This document shows positions 16,400-24,820 of a stretch of DNA of 64,000 bases, in pieces. The notes below the pieces were generated by a model. That model was not told the origin of the DNA and made no database searches. It saw nothing but the letters and a program-made list of their open reading frames with translations. How positions within the stretch are numbered: position 1 is the first letter of the stretch; each line of letters opens with the position of its first letter. The stretch lies in the NCBI GenBank assembly GCA_900547395.1, contig URGP01000009.1, positions 1-64,000 of the forward strand. The letters run 5' to 3'. The stretch is from an uncultured Opitutales bacterium. GTDB lineage: Bacteria > Verrucomicrobiota > Verrucomicrobiia > Opitutales > Intestinicryptomonadaceae. The translations under genes and the position numbers were made by a program.

Positions 16400-17461
16400 A
16401 TGCAAAAGAAATCCATTTTAATAACGGGCGGCGCGGGCTTCATAGGCTCGCATGTCGTGCGGCTTTTCTCGAAAAAATATCCCGATTACAAAATAGTGAA
16501 CTTGGACAAGCTCACATACGCGGGAAATCTTGAAAACTTAAAAGACATAGAAAATCTCCCGAATTACGCCTTTGAAAAATGCGATATTTGCGATGCCGAA
16601 AAAGTCGCGGAAATTTTTGATAACCACAACATAGATTCCGTAATACACCTTGCGGCGGAATCTCATGTCGATAGATCCATAGAAGATCCGCTTTGCTTTG
16701 CAAGAACAAACGTTTTGGGAACTTTGACTTTGTTAAACGCCGCAAAAAATTTCTGGAACGGCGATTTTGGCGGCAAGCTCTTCTACCACATTTCAACCGA
16801 CGAAGTCTACGGAAGCCTCAATAACGACGGCACGTTTTTTACGGAGACAACGCGCTACACTCCGCACAGCCCCTACTCCGCAAGCAAGGCTTCAAGCGAC
16901 CATTTTGTAAGGGCGTTCCACGACACCTACGGCATGCCCACAATAGTCACGAACTGCTCCAACAACTACGGACCCTACCAGTTCCCCGAAAAGCTCATTC
17001 CACTTTTTATCAACAACATTCGCAAATCCAAGCCCCTGCCCGTTTACGGCAAGGGAGAAAATATTCGCGACTGGCTATACGTCGAAGACCACGCAAGAGC
17101 AATCGACATTATCTTCCATAAAGGCAAAATTGCCGAAACATACAACATCGGCGGATTTAACGAATGGAAGAATATCGACTTGATAAAAGTCATAATAAAA
17201 ACCGTTGACAGGCTTTTGGGAAATCCCGAAGGATATTCGGAACATCTCATAACCTACGTAAAAGACCGTGCGGGGCATGATTTGCGCTACGCCATAGACT
17301 CCACGAAGCTCAAAACCGAGCTTGGCTGGGAGCCTTCGCTGCAGTTTGAAGAAGGCATAGAAAAAACCGTTAAATGGTACCTTGAAAATCAAGGCTGGCT
17401 CGACAGCGTAAGCTCGGGAGAATACGAAAAATACTATCAGAAGATGTATTCAAACAGATAG
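16400..17461 (+). CDS. rmlB: dTDP-glucose 4,6-dehydratase
   Basis: This 353-residue short-chain dehydrogenase-fold enzyme converts dTDP-glucose to dTDP-4-keto-6-deoxyglucose using bound NAD. It shows the Rossmann motif GGAGFIGSHVV, LAAESHVDRSI, the catalytic STDEVYGS, the YSASKA Tyr-x3-Lys pair and NCSNNYGPYQFPEKLIP, all typical of RmlB. It starts four bases after rmlA with AAGG just ahead of the ATG. Its product is the branch point. The next gene encodes a 3,4-ketoisomerase rather than RmlC, which directs the flux to a 3-amino-3,6-dideoxyhexose. Confidence 0.97.
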   Translation: MQKKSILITGGAGFIGSHVVRLFSKKYPDYKIVNLDKLTYAGNLENLKDIENLPNYAFEKCDICDAEKVAEIFDNHNIDSVIHLAAESHVDRSIEDPLCFARTNVLGTLTLLNAAKNFWNGDFGGKLFYHISTDEVYGSLNNDGTFFTETTRYTPHSPYSASKASSDHFVRAFHDTYGMPTIVTNCSNNYGPYQFPEKLIPLFINNIRKSKPLPVYGKGENIRDWLYVEDHARAIDIIFHKGKIAETYNIGGFNEWKNIDLIKVIIKTVDRLLGNPEGYSEHLITYVKDRAGHDLRYAIDSTKLKTELGWEPSLQFEEGIEKTVKWYLENQGWLDSVSSGEYEKYYQKMYSNR

Positions 17462-17465
17462 TTTT

Positions 17466-17873
17466 ATGGACGATTTTTTAAGAGACGTAAAAATAATTGA
17501 AGACAAGCGCGGAAAGCTTGCCGTATTTGAAAACGGCAACAACTGCCCGTTTGAAGTAAAGCGCACATACTGCATTTTCGATGTAAATGGAAACGAGGAG
17601 CGCGGATTTCACGCGCATAAAAAGCTCGAGCAAATCTGCGTATGCCTGAAAGGCTCGTGCGACTTTGTGCTTGACGACGGCAAAGAAAAAAGAACCTTTC
17701 ATTTGGACTCGCCCGCAAAAGGGCTGTACGTCGGCAACAATTTTTGGAGGGTTATGAAAAACTTTTCAAAAGACTGCGTACTGCTTGTCATTGCAAGCGA
17801 ACATTACGACGAGTCCGACTACATCCGCAACTACGAAGAATTTTTAACCCATATAAAAAATGCAACAAAGTAA
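17466..17873 (+). CDS. fdtA: dTDP-4-keto-6-deoxyglucose 3,4-ketoisomerase (FdtA/QdtA family cupin)
   Basis: This 135-residue cupin has the isomerase signature RGFHAHKKLEQ with both conserved histidines (about residues 49 and 51), LDSPAKGLYVG, and the C-terminal HYDESDYIRNYEEF. FdtA and QdtA move the keto group from C4 to C3 and differ in the C4 configuration left behind. As I recall from work on QdtA, a Tyr and an Arg in QdtA correspond to Arg and His in FdtA. Here the first site is Arg (DKRGKL, FdtA-like) and the second is Arg (FWRVM, QdtA-like), so the product could be the galacto or gluco epimer. It lies between rmlB and the maoC gene, which overlaps its end. Confidence 0.9.
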   Translation: MDDFLRDVKIIEDKRGKLAVFENGNNCPFEVKRTYCIFDVNGNEERGFHAHKKLEQICVCLKGSCDFVLDDGKEKRTFHLDSPAKGLYVGNNFWRVMKNFSKDCVLLVIASEHYDESDYIRNYEEFLTHIKNATK

Positions 17874-18321
17874 ATTAGGACTTTATTTTGAGGAGTTTGA
17901 AGAAGGTGCAACTATAAAACACGCCCTCTCGAAAACTATTTTTGAAAGCGACAACAATTTGTTCAGTTTGCTTACAATGAACCACCATCCGGTGCATACA
18001 AATGCAGACTACGCTTCTAAAAACCAGCATGGTAAAATTTTGGTTGTCGGAACACTGGTTTTTTCAATAGTGGTGGGAATGACTGTTCCGGACATAAGCG
18101 GCAAAGCAATCGCAAATTTAGGATATGAAGATATAAAGCATCTTGCCCCTGTTTTTATAGGAGACACTCTTTATGCAGAAACTAAAATTATTTCAAAAAG
18201 AGAATCCAAAACGAAAAAAGACCGCGGCATAATTTATGTTGAAACCATTGCCCATAACCAAAAAGGAGAAAAGGTTTTGAGTTTCCGTCGCAATGTTCTC
18301 GTCAAAAAAAGCAAAGAGTAA
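17860..18321 (+). CDS. MaoC-family hot-dog dehydratase/hydratase
   Basis: This 153-residue protein has a hot-dog fold. The hydratase-2-type active-site region is recognisable: NHHPVHTNADYA followed by a Gly-rich VVGTLVFSIVVG. MaoC-type enzymes add water to or remove it from acyl-CoA esters, for example enoyl-CoA to (R)-3-hydroxyacyl-CoA or mesaconyl-CoA to methylmalyl-CoA. Its ATG lies inside the end of the ketoisomerase gene (14-nt overlap), and the CitE-like gene starts three bases after it, so the pair is translationally linked. Such a pair is known from (methyl)malyl-CoA metabolism. Here it sits within a dTDP-amino-sugar operon, just upstream of the acyltransferase, which suggests that it makes the acyl donor. 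The exact substrate is inference. Confidence 0.88.
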   Translation: MQQSKLGLYFEEFEEGATIKHALSKTIFESDNNLFSLLTMNHHPVHTNADYASKNQHGKILVVGTLVFSIVVGMTVPDISGKAIANLGYEDIKHLAPVFIGDTLYAETKIISKRESKTKKDRGIIYVETIAHNQKGEKVLSFRRNVLVKKSKE

Positions 18322-18324
18322 AAA

Positions 18325-19200
18325 ATGGAACATTTATTCAGAAGCTTAATGTTTGTGCCTGCCCATAACGACAGGCTTATGAATAGCGCGTCAAGAAGCA
18401 ACGCAGATGTATTGCTGCTTGACATAGAAGATTCGGTTCCGCCAAAGGACAAGCAGACTGCAAGAAATAACATTTTATCCTACATAAGAAACGGAACATT
18501 CAATGGGCGTCCGCTTTATCCGCGAATAAATGACCGTGAAAGCGGAGAGCTTTTAAAAGACGTTTACCAGCTCACTGTAGAAGGTATTGCGGGATTTATG
18601 TATCCCAAAGCAACAAACGGACAGGACATTTACTTTATAGGAAAGCTTCTTGAAACCATTGAATACGAAAAACGGTTGCCGATAGGCACCTTCAAGCTCA
18701 TTCCACTTATAGAAACCACAGGCGCTGTCGTGAACATAAAGGAAATCTGCCAAGCCTGCCATAGGGTAGTTGCAGTGGCATTTGGATGCGAAGACTATGT
18801 CACAAACCTACAAGGCAAGCACGACGAAAACGGCGACAGCATTTTTACCGCACGCTCCATGATTGCAATGGGAGCAAGATCTTCCAACGTCCTGCCTATC
18901 GACACTGTGCATATAAAAGTCCATGATTTGGAAGACTTGGAAAGAAACTTGATTTTATCGAGAAAACTTGGATTTGAAGGAATGCTTGTGCTAAATCCCA
19001 AGGAATTGCCATTGGTCCATAAATACTATTCCCCAACCGAAGAAGAAGTCTCTTGGGCGGAAGAAATGATTTCGCTTGCAGAAGAAGCCTCTAAAAACGG
19101 CAAAGGCGTTGCAATGAAAGAAAATAAATTCATTGGACCTCCGATGGTAAAAATGGCAAAAAACATCATAAAGAAAAACAATCTCACAAAAAAAATATGA
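18325..19200 (+). CDS. HpcH/HpaI aldolase/citrate lyase family protein (CitE-like CoA-ester lyase)
   Basis: This 291-residue protein has a TIM-barrel fold of the CitE/malyl-CoA lyase group. Visible motifs are LMFVPAHNDRLM, the metal-site LLDIEDSVPPKDK, the substrate arginine in LYPRINDRES, PLIETTGAVVNIKE with a catalytic glutamate, and VAFGCEDYV. Members cleave or form 3-hydroxyacyl-CoA esters, such as malyl-CoA or beta-methylmalyl-CoA from glyoxylate and acyl-CoA. The length fits the CitE-like group. It follows the MaoC gene at three bases. Together the two could build a hydroxylated or unsaturated dicarboxylic acyl-CoA. No other citrate lyase subunit is present, so a role in citrate fermentation is unlikely. 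Confidence 0.9.
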   Translation: MEHLFRSLMFVPAHNDRLMNSASRSNADVLLLDIEDSVPPKDKQTARNNILSYIRNGTFNGRPLYPRINDRESGELLKDVYQLTVEGIAGFMYPKATNGQDIYFIGKLLETIEYEKRLPIGTFKLIPLIETTGAVVNIKEICQACHRVVAVAFGCEDYVTNLQGKHDENGDSIFTARSMIAMGARSSNVLPIDTVHIKVHDLEDLERNLILSRKLGFEGMLVLNPKELPLVHKYYSPTEEEVSWAEEMISLAEEASKNGKGVAMKENKFIGPPMVKMAKNIIKKNNLTKKI

Positions 19201-19289
19201 ATTGCAATATAGATGAAACGAACCTGCAAGAGGAATATAACCTGCATTTTGAGCATCAATGCGAATTGATGAAAAACAAACGCGGATAG
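19197..19289 (+). CDS. Possible 30-residue small protein
   Basis: An ATG overlaps the CitE-like stop (ATGA), giving MNCNIDETNLQEEYN... to a TAG at 19287. It is acidic, has two cysteines and no membrane segment. The gap to the next gene is otherwise unexplained (125 bases, the largest within this operon). It may be a small coupled protein, the decayed start of a lost gene, or chance. I recognise no family. Confidence 0.25.
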   Translation: MNCNIDETNLQEEYNLHFEHQCELMKNKRG

Positions 19290-19325
19290 AACACATTTGA
19301 TTGTAATAAATGAGGATTTGGGTTT

Positions 19326-19988
19326 ATGAGTAAAAAAGTAATAATCATAGGTGGAGAAGGTAACGGCGGCGTCATAGCCTCTTGCATAGAAGATAACCGC
19401 AGGCGTTTCGGCGATTTGGAATGGGAAGTCGCAGGCTTTGTAAACGACTACGAAAAAGAAGTTTGCGGATACCATGTTTTGGGCGGAACAGGCGATGTCC
19501 AAAAACTTTTGGAAAATCCGGAATACTATTTTATGTGGGGCATACACATGATTGGCAGAAATATTCTGACTGAAAAAGTCTTCCGCAAAGTCAACATTCC
19601 TCAAGAACGATTTGCCACAATTATACATAAAACCGCATTTATAGCCGAAAGCGCGGTTTTGGAGCCCGGAGTATTTGTAATGTCAAATTGTTATGTCGGT
19701 CCCCAATCCCGAATTGGACAATGTTCGCTTATGATGGCAAATTCGCTAATCGGGCATAATACTACAGTTGGGCCCCTTTGCCATTTCTCAGTAGGGTCAA
19801 TAACAAGCTCTTACATAACAATCGGAACATGTTCCGACGTCACGCTCGGGGCAAAAGTTCTTGAAAAGAGAAATATCGGAAACTTTGCGGTAGCAGGCGC
19901 GGCAAGCCTCGTTACACATGACATCCCAGACTACGAAATACATGTTGGAACTCCCGCAAAATTTTTAAAAAGAATAAGAGAAGACTGA
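19326..19988 (+). CDS. NeuD/PglD-family sugar acyltransferase
   Basis: This 220-residue enzyme has an N-terminal Rossmann-like region ([15 protein letters not shown]), followed by left-handed beta-helix hexapeptide repeats ([34 protein letters not shown] and onward, quoted in part as IGHNTTVG with the catalytic His). It ends in the usual [28 protein letters not shown]. Family members N- or O-acylate nucleotide-linked amino sugars using acyl-CoA. In this operon it corresponds to FdtC/QdtC, which N-acylates the 3-amino group made by the next gene's aminotransferase. The preceding MaoC and CitE-like genes suggest that the acyl donor may not be acetyl-CoA. The start has GAGGA 12 bases upstream. 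Confidence 0.88.
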   Translation: MSKKVIIIGGEGNGGVIASCIEDNRRRFGDLEWEVAGFVNDYEKEVCGYHVLGGTGDVQKLLENPEYYFMWGIHMIGRNILTEKVFRKVNIPQERFATIIHKTAFIAESAVLEPGVFVMSNCYVGPQSRIGQCSLMMANSLIGHNTTVGPLCHFSVGSITSSYITIGTCSDVTLGAKVLEKRNIGNFAVAGAASLVTHDIPDYEIHVGTPAKFLKRIRED

Positions 19989-19989
19989 T

Positions 19990-21093
19990 ATGATTAAATT
20001 TTTGGACTTGCAGAAGCTCACGCAAAAATATTCCGCCGAAATAAAGGCGGCGGCAGACAGGGTCATTGATTCAGGCTGGTTTTTGCAGGGCAGGGAAAAC
20101 GAAGAATTTGAGGCTCAATACGCAAATTATATCGGCTCGAAACACTGCATAGGTTGCGCAAACGGATTGGACGCCTTAATCTGGATTTTCCGCGCCTATG
20201 TCGAGCTTGGGGTAATGAAGGCGGGAGACGAAGTAATCGTTCCCGCAAACACTTATATCGCGACAATTCTCGCAATTACCGAAAACGGCTTGAAGCCTGT
20301 CTTGGTCGAGCCTACGCTTGACAATTTGCAAATCGACGAAAATAAAATCGAGGAAGCTTTGACGGAAAAGACAAAGGCAATTTGCATCGTCCACCTTTAC
20401 GGCAGATGCGCATATACAAAAAAGATTGCCGACATCTGCAAATCCAAAAACTTAAAGCTTATAGAAGACAATGCCCAAGCGCACGGATGCACCTTTGAAG
20501 GCGTAAGAACCGGCAATTTGGGCGACGCCGCAGGGCATAGTTTCTACCCCGGCAAAAACATCGGAGCCCTCGGCGATGCTGGAGCGGTCACTACAAGCGA
20601 CGGCGAACTTGCAAAAACAATCCGCGCACTCGCAAACTACGGCTCTTCAAAAAAATATGTATTTAAATACTGCGGACGAAACAGCCGTTTGGACGAAATT
20701 CAGGCGGCGTTTCTAAAAGTAAAGCTCGCCCACATTGAGGAAGACAACAAGCACCGCCAAGAAATTGCGAAATTCTACTATGAGAACATCAAAAATCCTC
20801 TTGTGCGTCTTCCCAAAAAGTTAAGCGACGCAAACAACGTATATCACATTTTCCCCGTTCTTTGCGAAAAAAGAGACGCTCTGCAAGCGCACCTGTCGCA
20901 AAATCAAATTCAAACGCTAATCCACTACCCCATTGCCCCGCACAAGCAGGAGTGCTATAAAGATTGGAATTCAATTTCTCTTCCAATAACGGAAAAAATC
21001 CACGCACAGGAGTTGTCGCTTCCGATTTCCCCCGTTCTGGGGCTTGAAGAAGCCAAAGAAGTAGTCCGCGCAATAAACGAATTTAATGCCTGA
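19990..21093 (+). CDS. DegT/DnrJ/EryC1 aminotransferase (dTDP-3-keto-6-deoxyhexose transaminase, FdtB/QdtB-like)
   Basis: This 367-residue PLP enzyme has the DegT-family landmarks [10 protein letters not shown] (cofactor pocket), [24 protein letters not shown] and the Schiff-base lysine in [17 protein letters not shown] (about residue 186). Its position, after an FdtA-type isomerase and a NeuD-type acyltransferase, makes it the C3 transaminase that yields dTDP-3-amino-3,6-dideoxyhexose from glutamate. It starts one base after the acyltransferase stop and overlaps the flippase start by eight bases. Which epimer it accepts (Fuc3N or Qui3N) cannot be read from the sequence. Confidence 0.93.
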   Translation: MIKFLDLQKLTQKYSAEIKAAADRVIDSGWFLQGRENEEFEAQYANYIGSKHCIGCANGLDALIWIFRAYVELGVMKAGDEVIVPANTYIATILAITENGLKPVLVEPTLDNLQIDENKIEEALTEKTKAICIVHLYGRCAYTKKIADICKSKNLKLIEDNAQAHGCTFEGVRTGNLGDAAGHSFYPGKNIGALGDAGAVTTSDGELAKTIRALANYGSSKKYVFKYCGRNSRLDEIQAAFLKVKLAHIEEDNKHRQEIAKFYYENIKNPLVRLPKKLSDANNVYHIFPVLCEKRDALQAHLSQNQIQTLIHYPIAPHKQECYKDWNSISLPITEKIHAQELSLPISPVLGLEEAKEVVRAINEFNA

Positions 21094-22579
21094 CGAAACC
21101 CAAAAGAAAAGCTACAGAGACGTTTTCAAGGCGACAAGCATTTTTGGCGGAGCGCAAATATTTTTAATTCTAATAAATATTTTCAGAGCCAAAATAATTG
21201 CCCTGCTCTTGGGAACTGTCGGTTTTGGTGTGTACAATTTGTTTAACTCCACAATACTGCTCGTAAATTCCATATCGAATTTGGGTCTGCCATTCAGCGC
21301 GGTAAGAGACATTTCATACGCCTACGGAAAAAACGACGGCAAAACCATCGCAAAAACAATTTTATCTTTCCGCAGGCTTGTTTGGCTCACGGGCATCGCG
21401 GGCGCGCTAATAATGGTTTTATTCTGCGTTCCGATAAGCAACTGGACTTTCCACAATTCGGATAAGAGCCTTGAATTTGCCCTTGCGGGGTCAATCGTGT
21501 TTTTAACTGCAATTTCAAGCGGGCAATTATCGCTCCTGCGCGGAGTGCGAAGAATTGCCGACTGCGCAAAAGCTACAATTTTCAGCGGCATTTGCGGGCT
21601 TTTGGCGTCGCTTCCGCTATACTGGATTTGCGGGATAAAAGGCATTGTGCCGTCTCTTGTAATAGCCTCAGCGGCAACTCTTGCTGTCTCATATTTTTAC
21701 TCCAAAAAAGTCGCCGTCGAAAAAGTGGAAATGGGCTGGCAAGAAACGTTCAACGTCGGCAAGGACATGGTTAAGATTGGCTTTTTGGTGACGCTTGCGG
21801 GAATAATCACGCAGTTTGCAGGATGGCTTATATACATATTCGTCTCAAAATTCGGAGGGCTTGAAGAAGTCGGGCTGTATGCGGCGGGCTGGACAATGAC
21901 AAACCAATACACAAACATAGTTTTTAGCGCAATGGGAACTGACTATCTTCCGCGCCTTTCGGCATTGAAAGACGATAACGCAAAAATTTCGGAAGCCGCA
22001 AACCAGCAGTCAGAAATCGCGCTTCTTATCATCGGGCCCGCAATGATTTTATTTTTGTCCGTTTTGCCCATTGCAATCTATGTCTTGTTTTCCGCAAAAT
22101 TTTTGTCGATAATAAAATTTGTGCAGTGGATGCTGCTTGGAATGGCGTTTAAAACAGTGTCTTGGACGCTCGGATTTATAATCCTCGGCAAGGGAGACTC
22201 TAAAATGTTTATGCTAACCGAAGTCGGCATAAAATTTATTTCGCTTCCCGCCTACCTTTTGGGATACTACTATTTCGGGCTTGAAGGTATTGGCATTGCG
22301 TTCTGCGCGGTCTATGTATCATATCTTGCCCTAACCGCGCTCATCTGCATAAAAAAATATGGCTACAAATTCTCTGCGGAGCATTTAAAAGTATTTTTTA
22401 CCACTATCTTGCTGACGCTTGCGGCGTTTGTGCCACTATATTTTTGGGGCTTCCCGACAGCATATGCAAGCGGATTTGCGGCATTTGCATTATCCGCGGC
22501 TTATTCGCTTTTTGAACTTCACAAAAGAATGGATCTTGCCGCAATATTCGCAAAATTAAAATCGAAGTTTTTGGTTTAA
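21086..22579 (+). CDS. wzx: Wzx-type O-antigen flippase (MOP superfamily)
   Basis: This 497-residue inner-membrane protein has about twelve to fourteen hydrophobic helices throughout. The N-terminus begins with the usual [19 protein letters not shown] after a short polar stretch, with the conserved region [13 protein letters not shown]. This is the polysaccharide-biosynthesis/MATE-like family, which flips undecaprenyl-linked repeat units to the periplasm. It overlaps the aminotransferase gene and is followed three bases later by a GT2 gene. Together with the Wzy at 11870 and the ligase at 6874 it forms a Wzx/Wzy-dependent export system. The C-terminal part after residue 470 is charged, ending in [10 protein letters not shown]. 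Confidence 0.92.
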   Translation: MPDETQKKSYRDVFKATSIFGGAQIFLILINIFRAKIIALLLGTVGFGVYNLFNSTILLVNSISNLGLPFSAVRDISYAYGKNDGKTIAKTILSFRRLVWLTGIAGALIMVLFCVPISNWTFHNSDKSLEFALAGSIVFLTAISSGQLSLLRGVRRIADCAKATIFSGICGLLASLPLYWICGIKGIVPSLVIASAATLAVSYFYSKKVAVEKVEMGWQETFNVGKDMVKIGFLVTLAGIITQFAGWLIYIFVSKFGGLEEVGLYAAGWTMTNQYTNIVFSAMGTDYLPRLSALKDDNAKISEAANQQSEIALLIIGPAMILFLSVLPIAIYVLFSAKFLSIIKFVQWMLLGMAFKTVSWTLGFIILGKGDSKMFMLTEVGIKFISLPAYLLGYYYFGLEGIGIAFCAVYVSYLALTALICIKKYGYKFSAEHLKVFFTTILLTLAAFVPLYFWGFPTAYASGFAAFALSAAYSLFELHKRMDLAAIFAKLKSKFLV

Positions 22580-22582
22580 ATT

Positions 22583-23548
22583 ATGGAAGAAGAAGACATC
22601 TCAAAAAAACCATTGGTAAGCGTCGGGGTACTCACATACAACTCCGCGAAAACCGTGCTTGAAACGCTTGAAAGCATCAAGGCCCAAACTTACGAAAACA
22701 TTGAGCTGATCATAAGCGACGACGCCTCGAAAGATAATACGGTCGAAGTTTGCAAAAAATGGATTGAAGAAAACAAGGGCAGATTTGTGCGCTGCGAAGT
22801 TTTGACCGTTCCTGAAAATACCGGCATTCCCGCAAATGCAAACAGGCGTTTAATGGCGTCAAACGGAGTATGGAGCAAAGGAATAGCGGCTGACGACATC
22901 CTCGCCCATGACTGTGTTGAAAATTTCATAAATTACACAAAAGAAAATCCCGACGCAAAAATCATATTCGCTAAAATGCAGCGCTTTAAGGAGGTTTTTA
23001 AAGAGGAAAATTTCCGAGAAATAACCGATGCAAATGCAAAATGCTTTTGCGAAACTTACAAAACAGCGGAAGAACAATACAATGCCCTCCTTAGAAGAAT
23101 GCGTTGTTCCCCTGTCACGATGTTTGCAAATCTAAAAATTTTAAAAGAGATAAAATACGACGAAAGCTTTAAAACCGTAGAAGACTATCCTATGTGGCTT
23201 CGCCTTACAACATCAGGCGTAAAGTTCAGCTATATGGATAAACTTGTCGCCTATTACAGGCTCTCCCCAAACAGCATTTCCGCAAGCGACTGCTCCGATT
23301 TGCGAAAAACCATGAGATTTGGAAAATCCATAAAAAATTTTAAAATGACGTATATTTGCCCAAATCTGCCATTCTTCAGAAGAATGAAATTGCGCTTTAC
23401 ATTTCTTAAAATCGACATCTTCGACAAACTCGGATTGCTAAAAGAAAATGCCTCCCCAAGAAAACTCGCACTACTTCGCCTGTTAAACGCAATGACGTCA
23501 CCCTTTATACTGCTGAAAAAATTAAAGACGAAACAAAAACCAAAGTAA
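22583..23548 (+). CDS. Glycosyltransferase family 2
   Basis: This 321-residue GT-A enzyme is inverting and transfers a sugar from a nucleotide donor to the growing repeat unit. It shows the N-terminal nucleotide-binding motif VSVGVLTYNSAKTVLETLESI, ISDDASKDNT, the DxD-equivalent in KGIAADDILAHD, and the later acceptor-side EDYPMWLRL. The C-terminus is basic. Its central 300 bp (22781-23080) are repeated at 11374. This copy is intact, so it is the functional parent or the product of a shared ancestor. It starts three bases after wzx and is followed 14 bases later by a GT4 gene. Confidence 0.93.
   Translation: MEEEDISKKPLVSVGVLTYNSAKTVLETLESIKAQTYENIELIISDDASKDNTVEVCKKWIEENKGRFVRCEVLTVPENTGIPANANRRLMASNGVWSKGIAADDILAHDCVENFINYTKENPDAKIIFAKMQRFKEVFKEENFREITDANAKCFCETYKTAEEQYNALLRRMRCSPVTMFANLKILKEIKYDESFKTVEDYPMWLRLTTSGVKFSYMDKLVAYYRLSPNSISASDCSDLRKTMRFGKSIKNFKMTYICPNLPFFRRMKLRFTFLKIDIFDKLGLLKENASPRKLALLRLLNAMTSPFILLKKLKTKQKPK
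22781..23080 (+). repeat. 300-bp direct repeat, right copy (within the intact GT2 gene)
   Basis: It matches 11374-11673 with no gaps and in the same orientation; similarity ends sharply on both sides. It covers residues about 67-166 of the glycosyltransferase, including the presumed catalytic ADD region. Recombination between the copies would join the left fragment to the C-terminal part of this gene and remove wzy through wzx. Confidence 0.9.
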
Positions 23549-23562
23549 AAATTGAGCCGAAA

Positions 23563-24762
23563 ATGAATGTTCTGCAATTTTCAATCTCCTATTCTTTAAA
23601 TTCAGACACAATAGACTCCGATATGGCGGAAGCCCTCGTCAAGGCGGGGCATAAGGTCTGCGCCCTTTCAATGGATCCCAAATTCAATTCAAAAGAAGGG
23701 GAAATACACAATAAAAACGGAGTTGAGGTTCTTTGCGTGAAGACGGGAGCGGTGCAAAAAGTTTCAAAATACAAAAAAGGTGTAAATTTCCTGATGCTTC
23801 CGCGCATTGTAAAAAAAGCCGTGCAAAAACACTGGGGAAACAACAGCTTCGATTTCATATTGTTTGAAGCTCCACCTGTCACTTTGCAAAGCGTTATAAG
23901 GTGGGCAAAAAATAAATTCAACTGCCCTGCATACCTTATGCAAAAGGATATTTTTCCGCAAAACGCCGTAGATTTAAAATTCTTCGGCAAACGCTCTCTG
24001 GCATACGCGTATTTCAGAAGCCAAGAAAAGAAAATGCTTAAAGCTTCCGATTTTATAGGCTGCATGTCCCAAGCAAACATAGACTACATAAGAAAACACA
24101 ATCCTTATTTAAATCCCGAATGCGTGGAATATTTCCCGAACACAAAATTTATCAAGCCTAAAAAAGAAGAAAATAAAGCTGATATAAGAAAAAAATATTC
24201 AATGCCGCAAAACGCTTGCATATTCCTCTTCGGAGGCAATATGGGGAAACCCCAAAATGTCGAAATAATTTGTAAAGCCATGGATTATTTCAATAAAGAC
24301 AACTCTGTGTTTTTCCTTTTCATAGGCTCCGGAACAGACGCGAATGTATTAAAAAAACATATAAAGGACACTCCAATAACAAACGCTCTTTTTTTGGATT
24401 ATATGCCGAGAGACGATTACGAAAAAATCCTGCGCGCTTGCGATGTCGGGCTTATTTCCTTGAATCCCAACTTTACCATTCCGAATTATCCGTCAAAAAT
24501 TCTGTCGTATATGGAATGTTCAATCCCCGTAGTAGCATCGTTGGATTTAAATACTGACTATGGGAAGCTTTTGCAGGAAGACGCAAAATGCGGATATTGG
24601 TCGGACGCCTCCAAGCCCGAAGAGTTTATTGCCAACTTAAAAAAAATGTCGCAAAACCTCGAAAATGCGCGAGAAATGGGATTAAACGGAAGGAAATATC
24701 TTGAAGAACATTTCGATGTTATAAAATCCGTAAAAATTTTAGAGGGGCACTTTTTAAAATAA
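23563..24762 (+). CDS. Glycosyltransferase family 4 (WbuB-like)
   Basis: This 399-residue GT-B enzyme has an N-terminal half with FEAPPVTLQSVIRWA and MQKDIFPQNAVDLKFF, as in WbuB-type glycosyltransferases. The donor half has LFGGNMGKPQNVEII, FLFIGSGTDANVLK, and SLNPNFTIPNYPSKILSYMECSIPVVAS, where the usual E-x7-E is modified. WbuB in E. coli O-antigen loci is associated with N-acetyl-L-fucosamine transfer. The CapEFG operon facing this gene makes UDP-L-FucNAc, so that donor is plausible here but not proven. It is the last gene of the plus-strand operon and ends at a rho-independent-type hairpin. Confidence 0.85.
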   Translation: MNVLQFSISYSLNSDTIDSDMAEALVKAGHKVCALSMDPKFNSKEGEIHNKNGVEVLCVKTGAVQKVSKYKKGVNFLMLPRIVKKAVQKHWGNNSFDFILFEAPPVTLQSVIRWAKNKFNCPAYLMQKDIFPQNAVDLKFFGKRSLAYAYFRSQEKKMLKASDFIGCMSQANIDYIRKHNPYLNPECVEYFPNTKFIKPKKEENKADIRKKYSMPQNACIFLFGGNMGKPQNVEIICKAMDYFNKDNSVFFLFIGSGTDANVLKKHIKDTPITNALFLDYMPRDDYEKILRACDVGLISLNPNFTIPNYPSKILSYMECSIPVVASLDLNTDYGKLLQEDAKCGYWSDASKPEEFIANLKKMSQNLENAREMGLNGRKYLEEHFDVIKSVKILEGHFLK

Positions 24763-24776
24763 GCAAAAAACGTAAA

Positions 24777-24802
24777 AAAAATCCCGCAAATACGGGATTT
24801 TT
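24777..24802. terminator. Bidirectional terminator between convergent operons
   Basis: AAAAATCCCG pairs with CGGGATTTTT around the loop CAAATA. A tracts on one side and T tracts on the other let it act for the plus-strand rml operon and the minus-strand cap operon, whose last stop is at 24821. Confidence 0.85.
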
Positions 24803-24820
24803 AGTTTGTCGTTAAAAAAG

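Noticed and set aside
18325..19200. Citrate lyase beta subunit (citE proper)
   Set aside because: No citD, citF, citC or citG genes are nearby, and the context is sugar biosynthesis, so a CitE-like CoA-ester lyase is the better call.
19026..19628. Minus-strand ORF of 200 codons over the CitE-like gene end and the acyltransferase start
   Set aside because: Aromatic-rich antisense frame; both plus-strand genes have clear family motifs.
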